64,000 bases of DNA, taken from positions 1-64,000 of the forward strand of contig JAOAPV010000005.1 of the NCBI GenBank assembly GCA_025463055.1, written 5' to 3'. Numbering within the stretch: position 1 is the first letter of the stretch; every line of letters starts with the position of its first letter. Below, one piece after another: positions 17,371 through 26,115 of this stretch. The notes below the pieces were generated by a model, which was not told where the DNA came from, did no database searches, and saw nothing but the letters and a program-made list of their open reading frames with translations. A program made the position numbers and the translations under genes. Origin of the DNA: Candidatus Acidiferrum typicum. Lineage in GTDB: Bacteria > Acidobacteriota > Terriglobia > Acidiferrales > UBA7541.

Positions 17371-18072
17371 ATGGAAGTGGATCGCATCGCGCACGAACTG
17401 GAAAGTCTTGAACCCGGGCAAGCACTCGAAACAGTGCTCACGGCCAACCAGAGCCCGCAAGTGTGCCTGACAAGCAGCTTTCAAGCGGAAGACATGGTAG
17501 TGGCGCATCTCCTCAGGAAAAAAGTGCCGGACGTACCGGTGCTGTTCCTCGATACGGGATATCACTTTCCGCAGACCTACGAATATCGCGACCGAATGAC
17601 GCGGCAGTGGTCGCTCAATCTCATCAACGTGCTTCCAACGCAAACCGTCGAGGAGCAGGAGTCCGCATTCGGCATTTTGTACCGTAGCGAGCCAACGCGG
17701 TGCTGCCAATTGCGTAAAGTCGAACCACTGATGCGTGCGCTTGAACCGTTTGACGTCTGGTTCACCGGATTGCGCCGCGAGCAATCGCCCACACGAAAAA
17801 ATCTGAAGAAGCTCGAACTGCACCGCCTACCGACAGGAAAAACTTTGTGGAAAGTAAGCTTGCTCGCCGATTGGACGTGGGAGCAGGTATGGCAATACGT
17901 GAATACGAGCGGAATACCGTCCCTTCCGCAATACGAGGAAGGATATTTGAGTATCGGATGCCAGCCGTGCACGGCGCTACCCTCCGATCCGAATAATCCC
18001 AGGTCCGGCCGCTGGGGTGGAACGAAGCTGGAATGCGGAATTCACACTTTCTCCGCGCGAGAAGAAAGATGA
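17371..18072 (+). CDS. cysH: APS reductase (adenylyl-sulfate reductase, thioredoxin-dependent)
   Basis: The product has 233 residues and starts directly after the cysN stop. It carries LTSSFQAEDMVVAHLL, FLDTGYHFPQTYEYRD, the cysteine pairs TRCCQLRK and IGCQPCT, and the C-terminal ECGIH catalytic cysteine motif. The two CC/CxxC pairs bind a [4Fe-4S] cluster and mark the APS-specific type rather than the PAPS reductase of enterics. That fits an operon whose APS kinase domain looks dead. It reduces APS to sulfite with thioredoxin. Its stop overlaps the next start by four bases (ATGA). Confidence 0.95.
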   Translation: MEVDRIAHELESLEPGQALETVLTANQSPQVCLTSSFQAEDMVVAHLLRKKVPDVPVLFLDTGYHFPQTYEYRDRMTRQWSLNLINVLPTQTVEEQESAFGILYRSEPTRCCQLRKVEPLMRALEPFDVWFTGLRREQSPTRKNLKKLELHRLPTGKTLWKVSLLADWTWEQVWQYVNTSGIPSLPQYEEGYLSIGCQPCTALPSDPNNPRSGRWGGTKLECGIHTFSAREER

Positions 18073-18893
18073 ACTTCCTCATTGGATTCTTGATCGCGGC
18101 CGCCGTTGGGTTGACCGGAATCGGTGGAGGCAGCTTTACGGTTCCAGCTTTGATGCTTATCGTCGGCCTCACCGCGGGGGAAGCTGTTGGTACGGCTTTC
18201 CTGTTTGCCGGGGTACTGCGCTTGATCGCCGCTCCTTTTTATCTGTTCGGGAAGCAGATTCACTCGCGTTACCTTTGGCTGCTGCTGCAAGGAGCAGTTC
18301 CCGGCCTTCTGGTCGGCATTTGGGCGCTTCGTTTGTTGAATCGCGATGCGGGGAACCCGCTCGTAATTGTGCTGCTCGGTGTTCTTTTGGCGACCTCATC
18401 CAGCATCACTTTTATACGGCGTGTGCAGAACCCCAGCTTCGCCGGCAAAAACCATCGCTGGCTGCCATGGCTCGCTTTGCCGATTGGAGTGGAATCGGGA
18501 TTCTCGTCGGCAGGAGCCGGCGCGCTCGGGACGGTTCTCCTGCTGAACTATTCTGAAATGACGCCAGCGCAAGTCGTGGGAACGGATATTCTCTTCGGAT
18601 TGGTGCTGGCGGTCATCGGCAGCGCATTTCACTGGACCTTTGGCTCCATCAATAGCCCGGTGCTTGTCGAACTGCTCGTGGGAGGCATTCCCGGTGTCGT
18701 CGCCGGATGCCTCCTGGCACGCAGAGTTCCCGCGCACAAGCTGAAGACAGTGGTCGCCACTATCGCAATCTTTGCGGGATTGCAGTTGGTGTGGACCGGG
18801 AGCCGCGCACTCATTGCCGCGAGCCGCGCGACTCCCCCTGCGAAAGTCGCGGCGAAGATCACCGACCAGTCACGCATCGGACATCCGCGCTAG
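18069..18893 (+). CDS. TauE/SafE-family membrane permease (sulfur-linked)
   Basis: The product has 274 residues with about seven or eight hydrophobic spans and the family pattern GLTGIGGGSFTVPALM near the N-terminus, repeated as GFSSAGAGALGTVLLL near the middle. The ATG overlaps the cysH stop, so it is the last gene of the sulfate operon. TauE/SafE proteins move sulfite, sulfoacetate or related anions. In this position it may import sulfate/sulfite or export excess sulfite; which one cannot be told. The C-terminal tail is hydrophilic. A longer frame starting at 18033 lies inside cysH and is rejected. Confidence 0.88.
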   Translation: MNFLIGFLIAAAVGLTGIGGGSFTVPALMLIVGLTAGEAVGTAFLFAGVLRLIAAPFYLFGKQIHSRYLWLLLQGAVPGLLVGIWALRLLNRDAGNPLVIVLLGVLLATSSSITFIRRVQNPSFAGKNHRWLPWLALPIGVESGFSSAGAGALGTVLLLNYSEMTPAQVVGTDILFGLVLAVIGSAFHWTFGSINSPVLVELLVGGIPGVVAGCLLARRVPAHKLKTVVATIAIFAGLQLVWTGSRALIAASRATPPAKVAAKITDQSRIGHPR

Positions 18894-19637
18894 CTAACCT
18901 GTTTCGTCAAAGAATCCCTGCAGTGTGCAGTCAAACGAAGCGGCAGTACCGGTCGCTGCTTTGCGCTTTGCCCCCCGTGGTCATGGGCGGTTTTCGTCCG
19001 TCGTTACCCTCAATCGAGCTCCAACCATTCAACTCTCTACATCCCCATTCAGCCCGAGATTTCGACCGTTCAATGTATATTTCTTGCTTACGTCACGTTC
19101 GGGTGCTAGCGTTCTCCATGCTTCAGCGTGTCCCCGCACAGTTTCTCGATGTCGGTCCTTCTCCGTCAGCCAGTCTTTCTCTGCGGGTGCGCGCTACGCA
19201 CTTTATCGCTTCCTTTCTTTTCACAACCTTACGAATCGCTTTTCCCGCAAACCTTTTGGATTCATATTCATCCGAATCGCCCCGGGGTGTGCCCCTCCAA
19301 CATCCCTGTTCGACGTTTTTTTTCCCTGCGTCTCTACGTCGGCGCCTGCCCCGACCCGGTAGGGGTGGCAAACCGTATCTTTTCAGCAGCTTGCCGCCTC
19401 TTGTTCTCTCTTGCCTCTCTTTTTCGCGTTCGCTCCCTTTGTTTTCAATGGCTTGCAGCCTCTTTTGCCAAAATACGGGGGGTGGGCTGGGGTGTCTCTG
19501 CCAAAGCTCTGCGCTCTCTGCGTCTCCGCGTTATCTTTTTCCCTTTGTGTCGGCTTTTCCCGTCTCTCCGTCCGCGCAACGTAGACGCTTCCCGTACATC
19601 CAACTATCATCGCTTCAAGGTCAGCGGTCCCAGGTCC
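18894..19637. other. 744-base pyrimidine-rich gap without a convincing gene
   Basis: From about 19090 to 19637 the plus strand is strongly C/T-rich. Long frames across it encode low-complexity Ser/Arg/Phe-rich peptides unlike any family, so I read it as non-coding. It holds repeated words of the type CTCTGCG/CTGCGTCTC: CTCTGCGCTCTCTGCGTCTC begins at 19507, with a weaker copy at 19325-19340. They resemble short dispersed GCAGAGACGCAGAG-type intergenic repeats. It may act as a long leader for the phosphatase gene at 19638. Confidence 0.5.
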
Positions 19638-21011
19638 ATGGATGAATCCGCCAAACTCGCCCCATTTCCGCTCATAGGCGACGCCGACCCCGTTCCTGCG
19701 AGTCTGTTCACCTCCTACCCCGAGCAGGCCAACACTCTGGCTCTGCTGTACGAAGTTAGCCGCGAGATCACTTCCATTCTGGACCGCGAAGAACTCCTGC
19801 GCCGCGTAGCCCAGCGCGTCAAGAAACTCGTCAACTATCATGTTTTCAGCGTCATGCTCTGGAATGAAAAGACGCAGCATCTCGAAAGCGCCTTCGTCAT
19901 GCGCTATGGCGATTCCATCCCGGCGCGCACGCGCATTCCCCTCCATCAAGGGCTTACCGGCGCCGCGGCGGGGCAGCGCCGTGCCGTGCGCGTTGCAGAC
20001 ACGCTTACCGATCCCCGCTTCATCGGCTGCGAAGTGGACACGGGTGTGGCCGTACGCTCCGAACTCGTCGTTCCGCTGTTGATACAGGATCGCTTGATCG
20101 GCGTCCTAGACTTGGAAAGTGCGGAAACGCACGCGTTCACGGCAGAGCACGAGCGCATGCTCGCGACGCTCGCCTCATATGTTGCTATCGCGCTCGAAAA
20201 CGCCCGCCTCTACGAAGACGCCCGCGAGACGGAGCGCCGTCTGCAGGATGATCTTTCTACCGCGCGCGAAATTCAGCGCCAGCTACTTCCTAGCGGGGCT
20301 CGCGAAGTGCCCGGTCTGGATTTAGCTGCCGGCTACTGTTCCGCACGCGCGTTGGGCGGCGACTTCTACGATTTTCTTCCCTACGGTAAGGGCCGGCTCG
20401 CTGTCGCGCTCGGCGATGTTTCCGGCAAAGGCACCGCCGCCGCCTTGTTCGGTTCGCTCGCGATTGGCACAATGCGCGAGCACATCGTCGAGCATCCCTG
20501 CCCGCCACCGGAAATGCTCGCATTGCTGAATCGACGTCTGCACGGGGCGCGCCTTGACGCGCGATTTATCGCTATGGCTTTCGCCGTATACGACGCAGGC
20601 GAGCGCCGGCTCACGCTGGCGAATGCCGGCGCGCCTTATCCGATATTGCTGCGCGATGGCAACGTGCAGCAAATCTGCGCCTCTGGCATTCCGCTCGGGC
20701 TTTTCTCCGATACGCAGTACGACGAAGTTGTCGTCGATCTTCGCCCCGGCGACACCGTCCTGTTCGCGTCCGATGGGATCCTCGAAACGGAAGACGCCGA
20801 GGAGCGGGAATTCGGCTTAAAGGGGATCACCGCCGTTCTCAAAAGCGTTTCGCCAAAAGATTCTGCAAAAGAAATTTGCGACAGGATCCTTGATGCGACG
20901 GATGAATACGGAGGCGGCGGATTCGCTCCTGGCGATGACCGCACCTTGCTGGTACTGCGCGTAACCGATCACGCCTCGACCGACTTCTCAAAGCTTCCCA
21001 TCATCTACTGA
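19638..21011 (+). CDS. GAF-domain SpoIIE/RsbU-type serine phosphatase (PP2C)
   Basis: The product has 457 residues. An N-terminal GAF domain (about 36-190, ending in LASYVAIALENARLYEDA) is joined by a helical linker (ARETERRLQDDLSTAREIQR) to a SpoIIE-type PP2C domain (about 225-450). Metal-binding motifs are present: GGDFYD (240-245), GDVSGKG (259-265), an SDGILETED segment and DDRTLLVL near the end. Such proteins dephosphorylate anti-anti-sigma factors in response to a ligand bound by GAF. No RsbV/RsbW-like gene is adjacent. The start is the first ATG after the pyrimidine-rich stretch; the in-frame extension to 19128 looks non-coding. Confidence 0.92.
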   Translation: MDESAKLAPFPLIGDADPVPASLFTSYPEQANTLALLYEVSREITSILDREELLRRVAQRVKKLVNYHVFSVMLWNEKTQHLESAFVMRYGDSIPARTRIPLHQGLTGAAAGQRRAVRVADTLTDPRFIGCEVDTGVAVRSELVVPLLIQDRLIGVLDLESAETHAFTAEHERMLATLASYVAIALENARLYEDARETERRLQDDLSTAREIQRQLLPSGAREVPGLDLAAGYCSARALGGDFYDFLPYGKGRLAVALGDVSGKGTAAALFGSLAIGTMREHIVEHPCPPPEMLALLNRRLHGARLDARFIAMAFAVYDAGERRLTLANAGAPYPILLRDGNVQQICASGIPLGLFSDTQYDEVVVDLRPGDTVLFASDGILETEDAEEREFGLKGITAVLKSVSPKDSAKEICDRILDATDEYGGGGFAPGDDRTLLVLRVTDHASTDFSKLPIIY

Positions 21012-21152
21012 GTGAGAAATACGTCGAATGAGGAATCGTACGAATGAGTGGTCGTGCTCGGTGAAATGAGCTGGGAAGGCTGAGTGAAATGAGACAGCCG
21101 CGCCGAGTGGAATGATGCCGAGATTACCGAGCCGGCTGCCTTATGAGCGAGT

Positions 21153-22328
21153 TTATTTGCCGGTGGAGAGCAGCTTCAGTTCGGCGCGACGGGCTTGCGC
21201 CTGCGCCGCGAAATAGTTTTGTTCACGCAGCCGGCGATAAATGCGCCCGGCGACCAGCGCCGCGGTCGGGCCGATCACTTGGCGGGAGCTTCCGCGCAGC
21301 AACACAGCGAGGGCGATTTTCGGATGCGCTTCATCCGCGTACGTGACAAACCAGCCCACGCGTGAAGTGGGATCGTTGCAAGTTCCGGTCTTGCCCAGCG
21401 GCATTTCGTCGCCGCCGCTGTCGAAGCTGCGCTTACCCGTGCCATACAGAACCGCGGCAAGCATTCCTTCGCGAATTTCCGGCAGAACCGTCGCAATATT
21501 CAAATCGCGCTTTACGCGCGGCGCAAAATTCTGAATGTCATCGGCAGTGCGCGGATACTGCAAATAATAGAGAGTCCCGCCATTCGCAAAAGCCGCGGCA
21601 ACGGAAACCAACTGCAATGGGGTGATCTGAATTCCTTCGCCAAAACTGGACATGCGCGCAATACCGCCATGCGCGGGCGGCTGCATCGGGAACGAACCCG
21701 GATGCTCTTCCGGCAAATTGTAGCCGGCGAGTTCGCCCAGGCCGAGCAGGCGCGCGTAACGCGAAACGGTGTCAAAACCCATGCGACGGCCCAACTCTTC
21801 GAAAAAGACGTTATTGGAATGCGCCATCGCTTCCGTCAAATTCATGTACTTGCGGCGGCCCACTTTAAGCATGGTGTCGCGAGTGATGACATTTTCTTCG
21901 AGAGCAGCAAGCGCTACGGTGGGCTTAATGGTGGAGCACGGAATATAGCCGGAGCCGAAAGCAATTTTCTGATTGACGATAGTGAGAATGCGGCCGGTGT
22001 TGGGATCGACGGCTACGACAGCGCCGTTGTAGCGTCCAAGGCCTTCCACGGCGGCGGCGCGGACGATAGGATCGTCAAAGGTGCCGATATCGGCGAGCGT
22101 GGAGTCAGCAAAGGTCGGGACGCCTCGAAAACGCGAGACACGATGCAGCGAAGCTCTGCGCGCAGCAGGCGCGGCTGGCATGGGCGCTGCGATCGTTACA
22201 GCAAGGAGTGCGGCTAGGAAAACACGTCCCAATTGCTTCACATTGGCTCCGGAAACTTTATTGCCCGACTCAGCTTCGGTTTGTGAAGGCTGTTTGTATC
22301 CCAGGATGTTAGCCTGGTCAACCTTCAT
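21153..22328 (-). CDS. Penicillin-binding protein transpeptidase-domain protein
   Basis: The product has about 391 residues. It carries the three penicilloyl-transferase motifs in order: STIK (about 132-135), SNN (171-173) and KTG in MPLGKTGTC near residue 310. Other typical segments are AVVAVDPNTGRILTIVNQKI and FGEGIQITPLQL. A hydrophobic N-terminal segment (VFLAALLAVTIAAP) anchors or exports it. There is no glycosyltransferase or PBP dimer domain, so it is a short class B-like D,D-transpeptidase, possibly involved in division or wall maturation. The start is uncertain: ATG at 22328 or TTG at 22352; neither has a good ribosome site. Confidence 0.88.
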   Translation of the reverse strand: MKVDQANILGYKQPSQTEAESGNKVSGANVKQLGRVFLAALLAVTIAAPMPAAPAARRASLHRVSRFRGVPTFADSTLADIGTFDDPIVRAAAVEGLGRYNGAVVAVDPNTGRILTIVNQKIAFGSGYIPCSTIKPTVALAALEENVITRDTMLKVGRRKYMNLTEAMAHSNNVFFEELGRRMGFDTVSRYARLLGLGELAGYNLPEEHPGSFPMQPPAHGGIARMSSFGEGIQITPLQLVSVAAAFANGGTLYYLQYPRTADDIQNFAPRVKRDLNIATVLPEIREGMLAAVLYGTGKRSFDSGGDEMPLGKTGTCNDPTSRVGWFVTYADEAHPKIALAVLLRGSSRQVIGPTAALVAGRIYRRLREQNYFAAQAQARRAELKLLSTGK

Positions 22329-22593
22329 TACCGCAAACCGTTCTCTCTGCAAAACAGCATCGAGAAAACTAAGTCGAACTGCTCAGCTTCGTTGCACCCC
22401 GTCGGCCAAAAGGAGGACCGCACATTTGACGCTACTTAGCTGGTAAAAGATTCTATTGCACTGTACCTGAAAGGAACACATCCTCTCAGGCTGAGACAGA
22501 TTCTAAAGACTCGGGCCAGCGCGGGCAATAGCCAAATCGGTCCAGTACGGGGTATGTGCTTTATTCTGAATGGCTGACCGGGGGACCAGCGGG

Positions 22594-22623
22594 CGGACAG
22601 GGTGAGGAGGGCGGACCTGTCCG
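22594..22623. repeat. 8-bp hairpin CGGACAGG / CCTGTCCG
   Basis: CGGACAGG (22594-22601) pairs with CCTGTCCG (22616-22623) across 14 bases inside the 415-base gap between the divergent transpeptidase and ArsR genes. The GGACAG core again recalls the repeats at 2472 and 7150. No gene is visible in this gap. Confidence 0.4.
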
Positions 22624-22743
22624 GGAGGGTGGCTTTAGTGCCGGTCGCAAATTGACACAGATGCTGTGCCGCGGAAAGCAGCCAGACCCACCGCTGACAA
22701 TTCTGGAGCTCCGCTAATAGCTCCTCATTTTTCCTCTTGACCA

Positions 22744-23145
22744 ATGGCATCAGTAAGCTATAGCTTACCGTTCGTGCAGACTTACGTACAGGCAGGGCTG
22801 GAGGCGCTAGGCGATCCCACGCGCTTTGCGATTTTCCAAAGCCTGGTGCGGCGGCCGCTGGCAGTCGGTGAGTTGGCGGAAACTCTGCCGGTCAGCCGGC
22901 CGGCGGTTTCGCAGCATTTGCGCGTGCTGAAGAATGCACGGCTGGTGAGCGACCGCAAGGCGGGCACGAAGCGCATTTATGAGGTGAATCCCGAAGGGAT
23001 TGCCCTGCTTCGCGAGCACTTTGACAAATTGTGGGAGCAAGCTTTGGCCGCGTTTCAGATGATCGCGGAAAACAAACAGGAGGCACAGCATGGCCGAACC
23101 CATGGCAGCAAAGGCAAACAGCGTCCGAAAAACACTAAACGTTAG
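22744..23145 (+). CDS. ArsR-family transcriptional regulator
   Basis: The product has 133 residues with a winged helix-turn-helix: ALGDPTRFAIFQSLVRRPLA (about 20-40), VGELAETLPVSRPAVSQHLR (recognition helix) and the wing LVSDRKAGTKRIYEVNPEG. No metal-binding cysteines of the classical ArsR/SmtB sensors are seen, so it belongs to the SdpR-like, non-metal group often paired with SRPBCC genes. It overlaps the following AHSA1 gene by 56 bases and probably controls this small operon. The C-terminal 20 residues are a basic tail encoded within the overlap. Confidence 0.9.
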   Translation: MASVSYSLPFVQTYVQAGLEALGDPTRFAIFQSLVRRPLAVGELAETLPVSRPAVSQHLRVLKNARLVSDRKAGTKRIYEVNPEGIALLREHFDKLWEQALAAFQMIAENKQEAQHGRTHGSKGKQRPKNTKR

Positions 23146-23572
23146 CGTTCCAATCGAGCGTGCGTTTACGGCGTTTACAGAAGAGATGGGCGCGTGGTGG
23201 CCGGCGACGCACCACATCGGCAAAGAACCGTTTGCGGAGGTAGTGGTTGAGCCGCGGACGGGAGGCCGATGGTTCGAACGCGCGGCGGACGGAAGCGAGT
23301 GCGAGTGGGGACGGGTGCTAGCTTGGGAGCCGCCAAATCGCATGGCGTTTTCCTGGCATTTGCAAGCGGACTGGAAGTTTGACCCGAATCCCGAGAGAGC
23401 CAGCGAAGTGGAGATCCGATTTATTGCCGACGGCGCGGGAAAAACGCGCGTGGAACTCGAGCACCGCGGATTGGAGCGCCATGGCGCAGGTTGGGAGCAA
23501 TTGCGCACGGGAGTGGATTCGCCTGGCGGATGGACGTTTATTCTCGAGAATTTTGCGAAAGCTTTGAATTAG
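23090..23572 (+). CDS. SRPBCC (AHSA1/START-like) domain protein
   Basis: The product has 160 residues, beginning after an AGGAGG six bases upstream. The fold signature is clear: VRKTLNVSVPIERAFTAFT, WWPATHHIG, VVVEPRTGGRWFERAADGSE, GRVLAWEPPNRMAFSW and the C-terminal helix GWTFILENFAKAL. SRPBCC proteins of this group bind hydrophobic ligands and are commonly encoded directly after an ArsR repressor, as here. Ligand and pathway are unknown. Confidence 0.9.
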   Translation: MAEPMAAKANSVRKTLNVSVPIERAFTAFTEEMGAWWPATHHIGKEPFAEVVVEPRTGGRWFERAADGSECEWGRVLAWEPPNRMAFSWHLQADWKFDPNPERASEVEIRFIADGAGKTRVELEHRGLERHGAGWEQLRTGVDSPGGWTFILENFAKALN

Positions 23573-23585
23573 GAGAAAAAGACCA

Positions 23586-24029
23586 ATGGCCATTACTGGA
23601 AAGTCGATCAGGACTGCATTGTTCACTCTTGTTCTGCTGCTGGCTGGAGCGGCAATCGCGCAGACGCCGGGAGAGTTTCCGCAGGGCGCGAATATTCCGA
23701 AAAATCTGAAGCCATATTTTCTTTGTGTCTTGGAAAAAGGAGAGAAGTGGATACCGGTGCAGTTTGCGGACCCGGCGATGCAGGAGCATCTTGCATACAT
23801 TCGGGAGCAAGTGGAAGCGGGAAAGTTTGTGGTGGTGGGACCGGCGCTCGACGAAGGAAGGATTCGCGGTATGGCGATCATCAACGCGGCGTCAATCGAA
23901 GAGGCGAAGAAGATCGTGAATGGAGACAAAATGGTGCAAAGTGGGCACCTGGTGGCACAGATTCATCCGGTGATGCTGGCGGACCTTTCGGCGCTGCACA
24001 CGGAGTATCCGGCTAAAACTGCAAAGTAA
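23586..24029 (+). CDS. Exported YCII-domain protein
   Basis: The product has 147 residues. A signal peptide (ALFTLVLLLAGAAIA, cleavage near QTPGE) is followed by a YCII-type dimeric alpha/beta barrel: YFLCVLEKGEKWIP, HLAYIREQVEAGKFVVVGPA and the A-S-I-E-E-A-K-K-I segment. Most YCII proteins are cytoplasmic, so export is notable. It lies 13 bases after the SRPBCC gene with GGAG upstream and is the third gene of the ArsR operon. Catalytic function is unknown. Confidence 0.85.
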   Translation: MAITGKSIRTALFTLVLLLAGAAIAQTPGEFPQGANIPKNLKPYFLCVLEKGEKWIPVQFADPAMQEHLAYIREQVEAGKFVVVGPALDEGRIRGMAIINAASIEEAKKIVNGDKMVQSGHLVAQIHPVMLADLSALHTEYPAKTAK

Positions 24030-24048
24030 TACCTTTGCGCTCGCGTGC

Positions 24049-24800
24049 TCAGACCAGACGAATATTGTGTTCGATAGTCTTGATGACCGAGTCCATGCGG
24101 CCTGACAGCACCTGCTTGGCGAGACTCAGGGTGTAGCTCTCTGCGGTGTGAAAGGGCACGTGCGATGGCAGTGAAAGCGCAAATGGATCAACGACGGCAT
24201 CAACAACAACGGGCCCATTCTTGTGCGCCAGCGCCGCAGCGAGCGAATCCTTCACATCTCCGGGCTCCTCGAGCCGAATGCCTTTCGCGCCCATCGCCTC
24301 CCCCACTTTCGCAAAATTAGGATTCTTGAAATCGACGCCAAACGGCACCAACCCGCCTCTCGCTGCTCGATGTTGACGAAGTCGAGCGATTCATTGTTTA
24401 GAATGATTTGAACGACGGGCACCTAGAGGCAGGCGGTATCGAAAAATTTGTACGGGTTGAGCTCTTCGAGCGCAGCCGTGTCGATCAGCTTTGTTTCCAC
24501 GTCCCCCGCGATCGCAATGATTGGCGCGCCTTCCTTCCTCGCGTCCATCAGCCCGTTGAATAGGTGTGTGACTCCCGGGCCCGCAGTGCCGCACACGACG
24601 ACCGGTCTGCCCGTGAAATACGCCTCGGCAACTGCCGCGAAGACGCCGTATTCTTCATGGCGCGCATGGACGAATTCGATCTTTTCATTGCGGTGAAGCG
24701 CATCAATTACGGGATTCAGCGCGTCTCCAATCCCATAGCACCGTTCCACGCCGGCCTTCTCTAGCATTTCCCACATCACATCGGCAACGTTTCGCGCCAT
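24049..24800 (-). pseudogene. Pyruvate-oxidase-type TPP enzyme, large internal deletion plus frameshift
   Basis: The 5' part (24800 down to 24423) encodes a normal N-terminus of the PoxB/acetolactate-synthase family: YGIGDALNPVIDALHRNE, FVHARHEEYGVFAAVAEA and GTAGPGVTHLFNGLMDA, ending at a stop after YKFFDTACL. Immediately after, the DNA reads VPVVQIILNNESLDFVNIEQ, which belongs close to the C-terminus of the same family. Then a one-base frameshift leads into VPFGVDFKNPNFAKVGEAM and the C-terminal end at 24049. Some 280 central residues are missing. A ribosome site (GGAGGTG) remains before the ATG. The enzyme cannot be active. Confidence 0.85.
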
Positions 24801-25049
24801 GTGACACCTCCAATTTTAGCAAAGGCGTTTTGCCTCTTGATCTCGAAATTCCGTCCGACTCCAAACCGCCGTAGGAGGATGGATTAGGAGCACTGATGCC
24901 GCATGCCTTTGATGACGCCAAAACCTGAGAAAGTTCTATGTGGATCTAACCCAACTTCCGCGTAGCTGGCTTGGCACACATAGTGACTACTTCGCCGTGC
25001 TGCTATGAGAGCTCACGTTCTAGCTTGAACTTAAAAGGATTGAGCAGGG

Positions 25050-25093
25050 AAAAATAAAGAAAAAACCCTCGGCTCCGAGGAGAGCCGAGGGTT
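25050..25093 (-). terminator. Intrinsic terminator of the outer-membrane barrel gene
   Basis: On the minus strand AACCCTCGGCT (25083-25093) pairs with AGCCGAGGGTT (25064-25074), followed by a T-rich tract (TTTTTTCTTTATTTTT, 25050-25065). It lies about 45 bases after the stop of the gene at 25139. The remainder of the 24801-25138 gap shows nothing coding. Confidence 0.9.
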
Positions 25094-25138
25094 GAACTCA
25101 CGTCAAAGGAGTTAACGCTGAGCGTTACGCTTCGCACT

Positions 25139-25726
25139 TTAGAAACGGATGTATGGGCCGAGTGAGATTCGCAAGTTGTTGTGGGTCCCGTGAGCGAAAT
25201 AGATCTCGTCCGCGATATCAAAGCGCACACCGATAGGTCCGAGATGCCCCTCAAGGCCGCCACCAGGGTAAAAGACGCCCGAGATGTTATCAGTGCGAAG
25301 GTTGCTGACAGCAGTAACGAAGTTGCCGACTGTCGCGGCGCGATTGCTAAAGTTGAAGTTTATGAAACCTCCCTTAAGTTGCACAAACGGGTGGACATGC
25401 CAGTGTTCGCCGAGATTGACCTTGGGCCCGAACTCGCCGTGCAAGATGCGGATGCCCGTACGGTGAATGGCGACGGAGCCGGTTGCGGTGTTGGTGAAAC
25501 CATCCGTCACGGCCTGATCGAAATCGTAATTGAGCTCAGCCTCCAGCTTGATATTGCGAAAAGCCAAGAAACCGAGACGAGCGCCGACGCCGGCAAAGTT
25601 CGTGTCGGTCTGGGACAGGCGCAAATAATCAGCGTTGACGCCGAACTGAAAATGTTCGGTCTCTTGAGCTGATGCGAGAGGCACAAGCCAGCCCGCTAAA
25701 AGGAAAAGATATGCGAAACGCTTCAT
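25139..25726 (-). CDS. Outer-membrane beta-barrel protein
   Basis: The product has 195 residues. The start ATG at 25726 has GGAG ten bases upstream and opens a signal peptide (MKRFAYLFLLAGWLVPLASA). The mature chain alternates amphipathic strands (FQFGVNADYLRLSQ, GVGARLGFLAFRNIKLEAEL, VHPFVQLKGGFINFNF) and ends in LRISLGPYIRF, with a terminal phenylalanine typical of Bam-inserted barrels. It is probably an eight-stranded OmpX/OmpW-like barrel; no specific function can be named. The upstream in-frame ATG at 25765 precedes the signal peptide and is not used. Confidence 0.88.
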   Translation of the reverse strand: MKRFAYLFLLAGWLVPLASAQETEHFQFGVNADYLRLSQTDTNFAGVGARLGFLAFRNIKLEAELNYDFDQAVTDGFTNTATGSVAIHRTGIRILHGEFGPKVNLGEHWHVHPFVQLKGGFINFNFSNRAATVGNFVTAVSNLRTDNISGVFYPGGGLEGHLGPIGVRFDIADEIYFAHGTHNNLRISLGPYIRF

Positions 25727-25967
25727 GGTTCGCGTACTCCTTGGGAAATAGGATTTGAGAATCAAGGAACAGAGGGCTGGAGGGTCTGTGCTTCGTCAAC
25801 TTGGATGTCCTAGGGGAAGAGGCAAGTTGCGAAAAAAGGGGCAGATTGAGGGAACGTGCAGAGCGAGAGTTTAACGCGTACATGGGTACAGGGCGCGTCC
25901 ATACAGGGTTTACTGTAGAGATTACGCAGAATTCGCAAGAAAAATGCGGTTTTTCGGCGAACTGGCA

Positions 25968-25995
25968 TTGTCCGAGACGACGGGATGCGGATAAT
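25968..25995 (+). promoter_or_regulatory. Candidate promoter of the kai operon
   Basis: TTGTCC (25968-25973) and GATAAT (25990-25995) are spaced by 16 bases. They would start transcription near 26002 and leave a leader of about 115 bases before kaiC. The rest of the 25727-26115 gap shows nothing else clear. Confidence 0.45.
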
Positions 25996-26115
25996 ATGAC
26001 AACTTCGGGGTGAACGCTCAAAGCTCGGCTTCTTCGAAGTCACGAACGCTCTTTCACACTGTAACCCCTTGATATCAGCAATGCCAAGAATCGAAACGGA
26101 AAGGCTTTCCTTAGG

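Noticed and set aside
19128-19637. In-frame N-terminal extension of about 170 codons to the SpoIIE phosphatase
   Set aside because: The region is pyrimidine-rich, gives low-complexity peptide unlike GAF proteins, and MDESAK at 19638 is a natural start.
18707-19645. 312-codon open frame overlapping the permease end and the gap
   Set aside because: It is out of frame with TauE/SafE, Ser/Arg-rich, without a ribosome site or recognisable domain.
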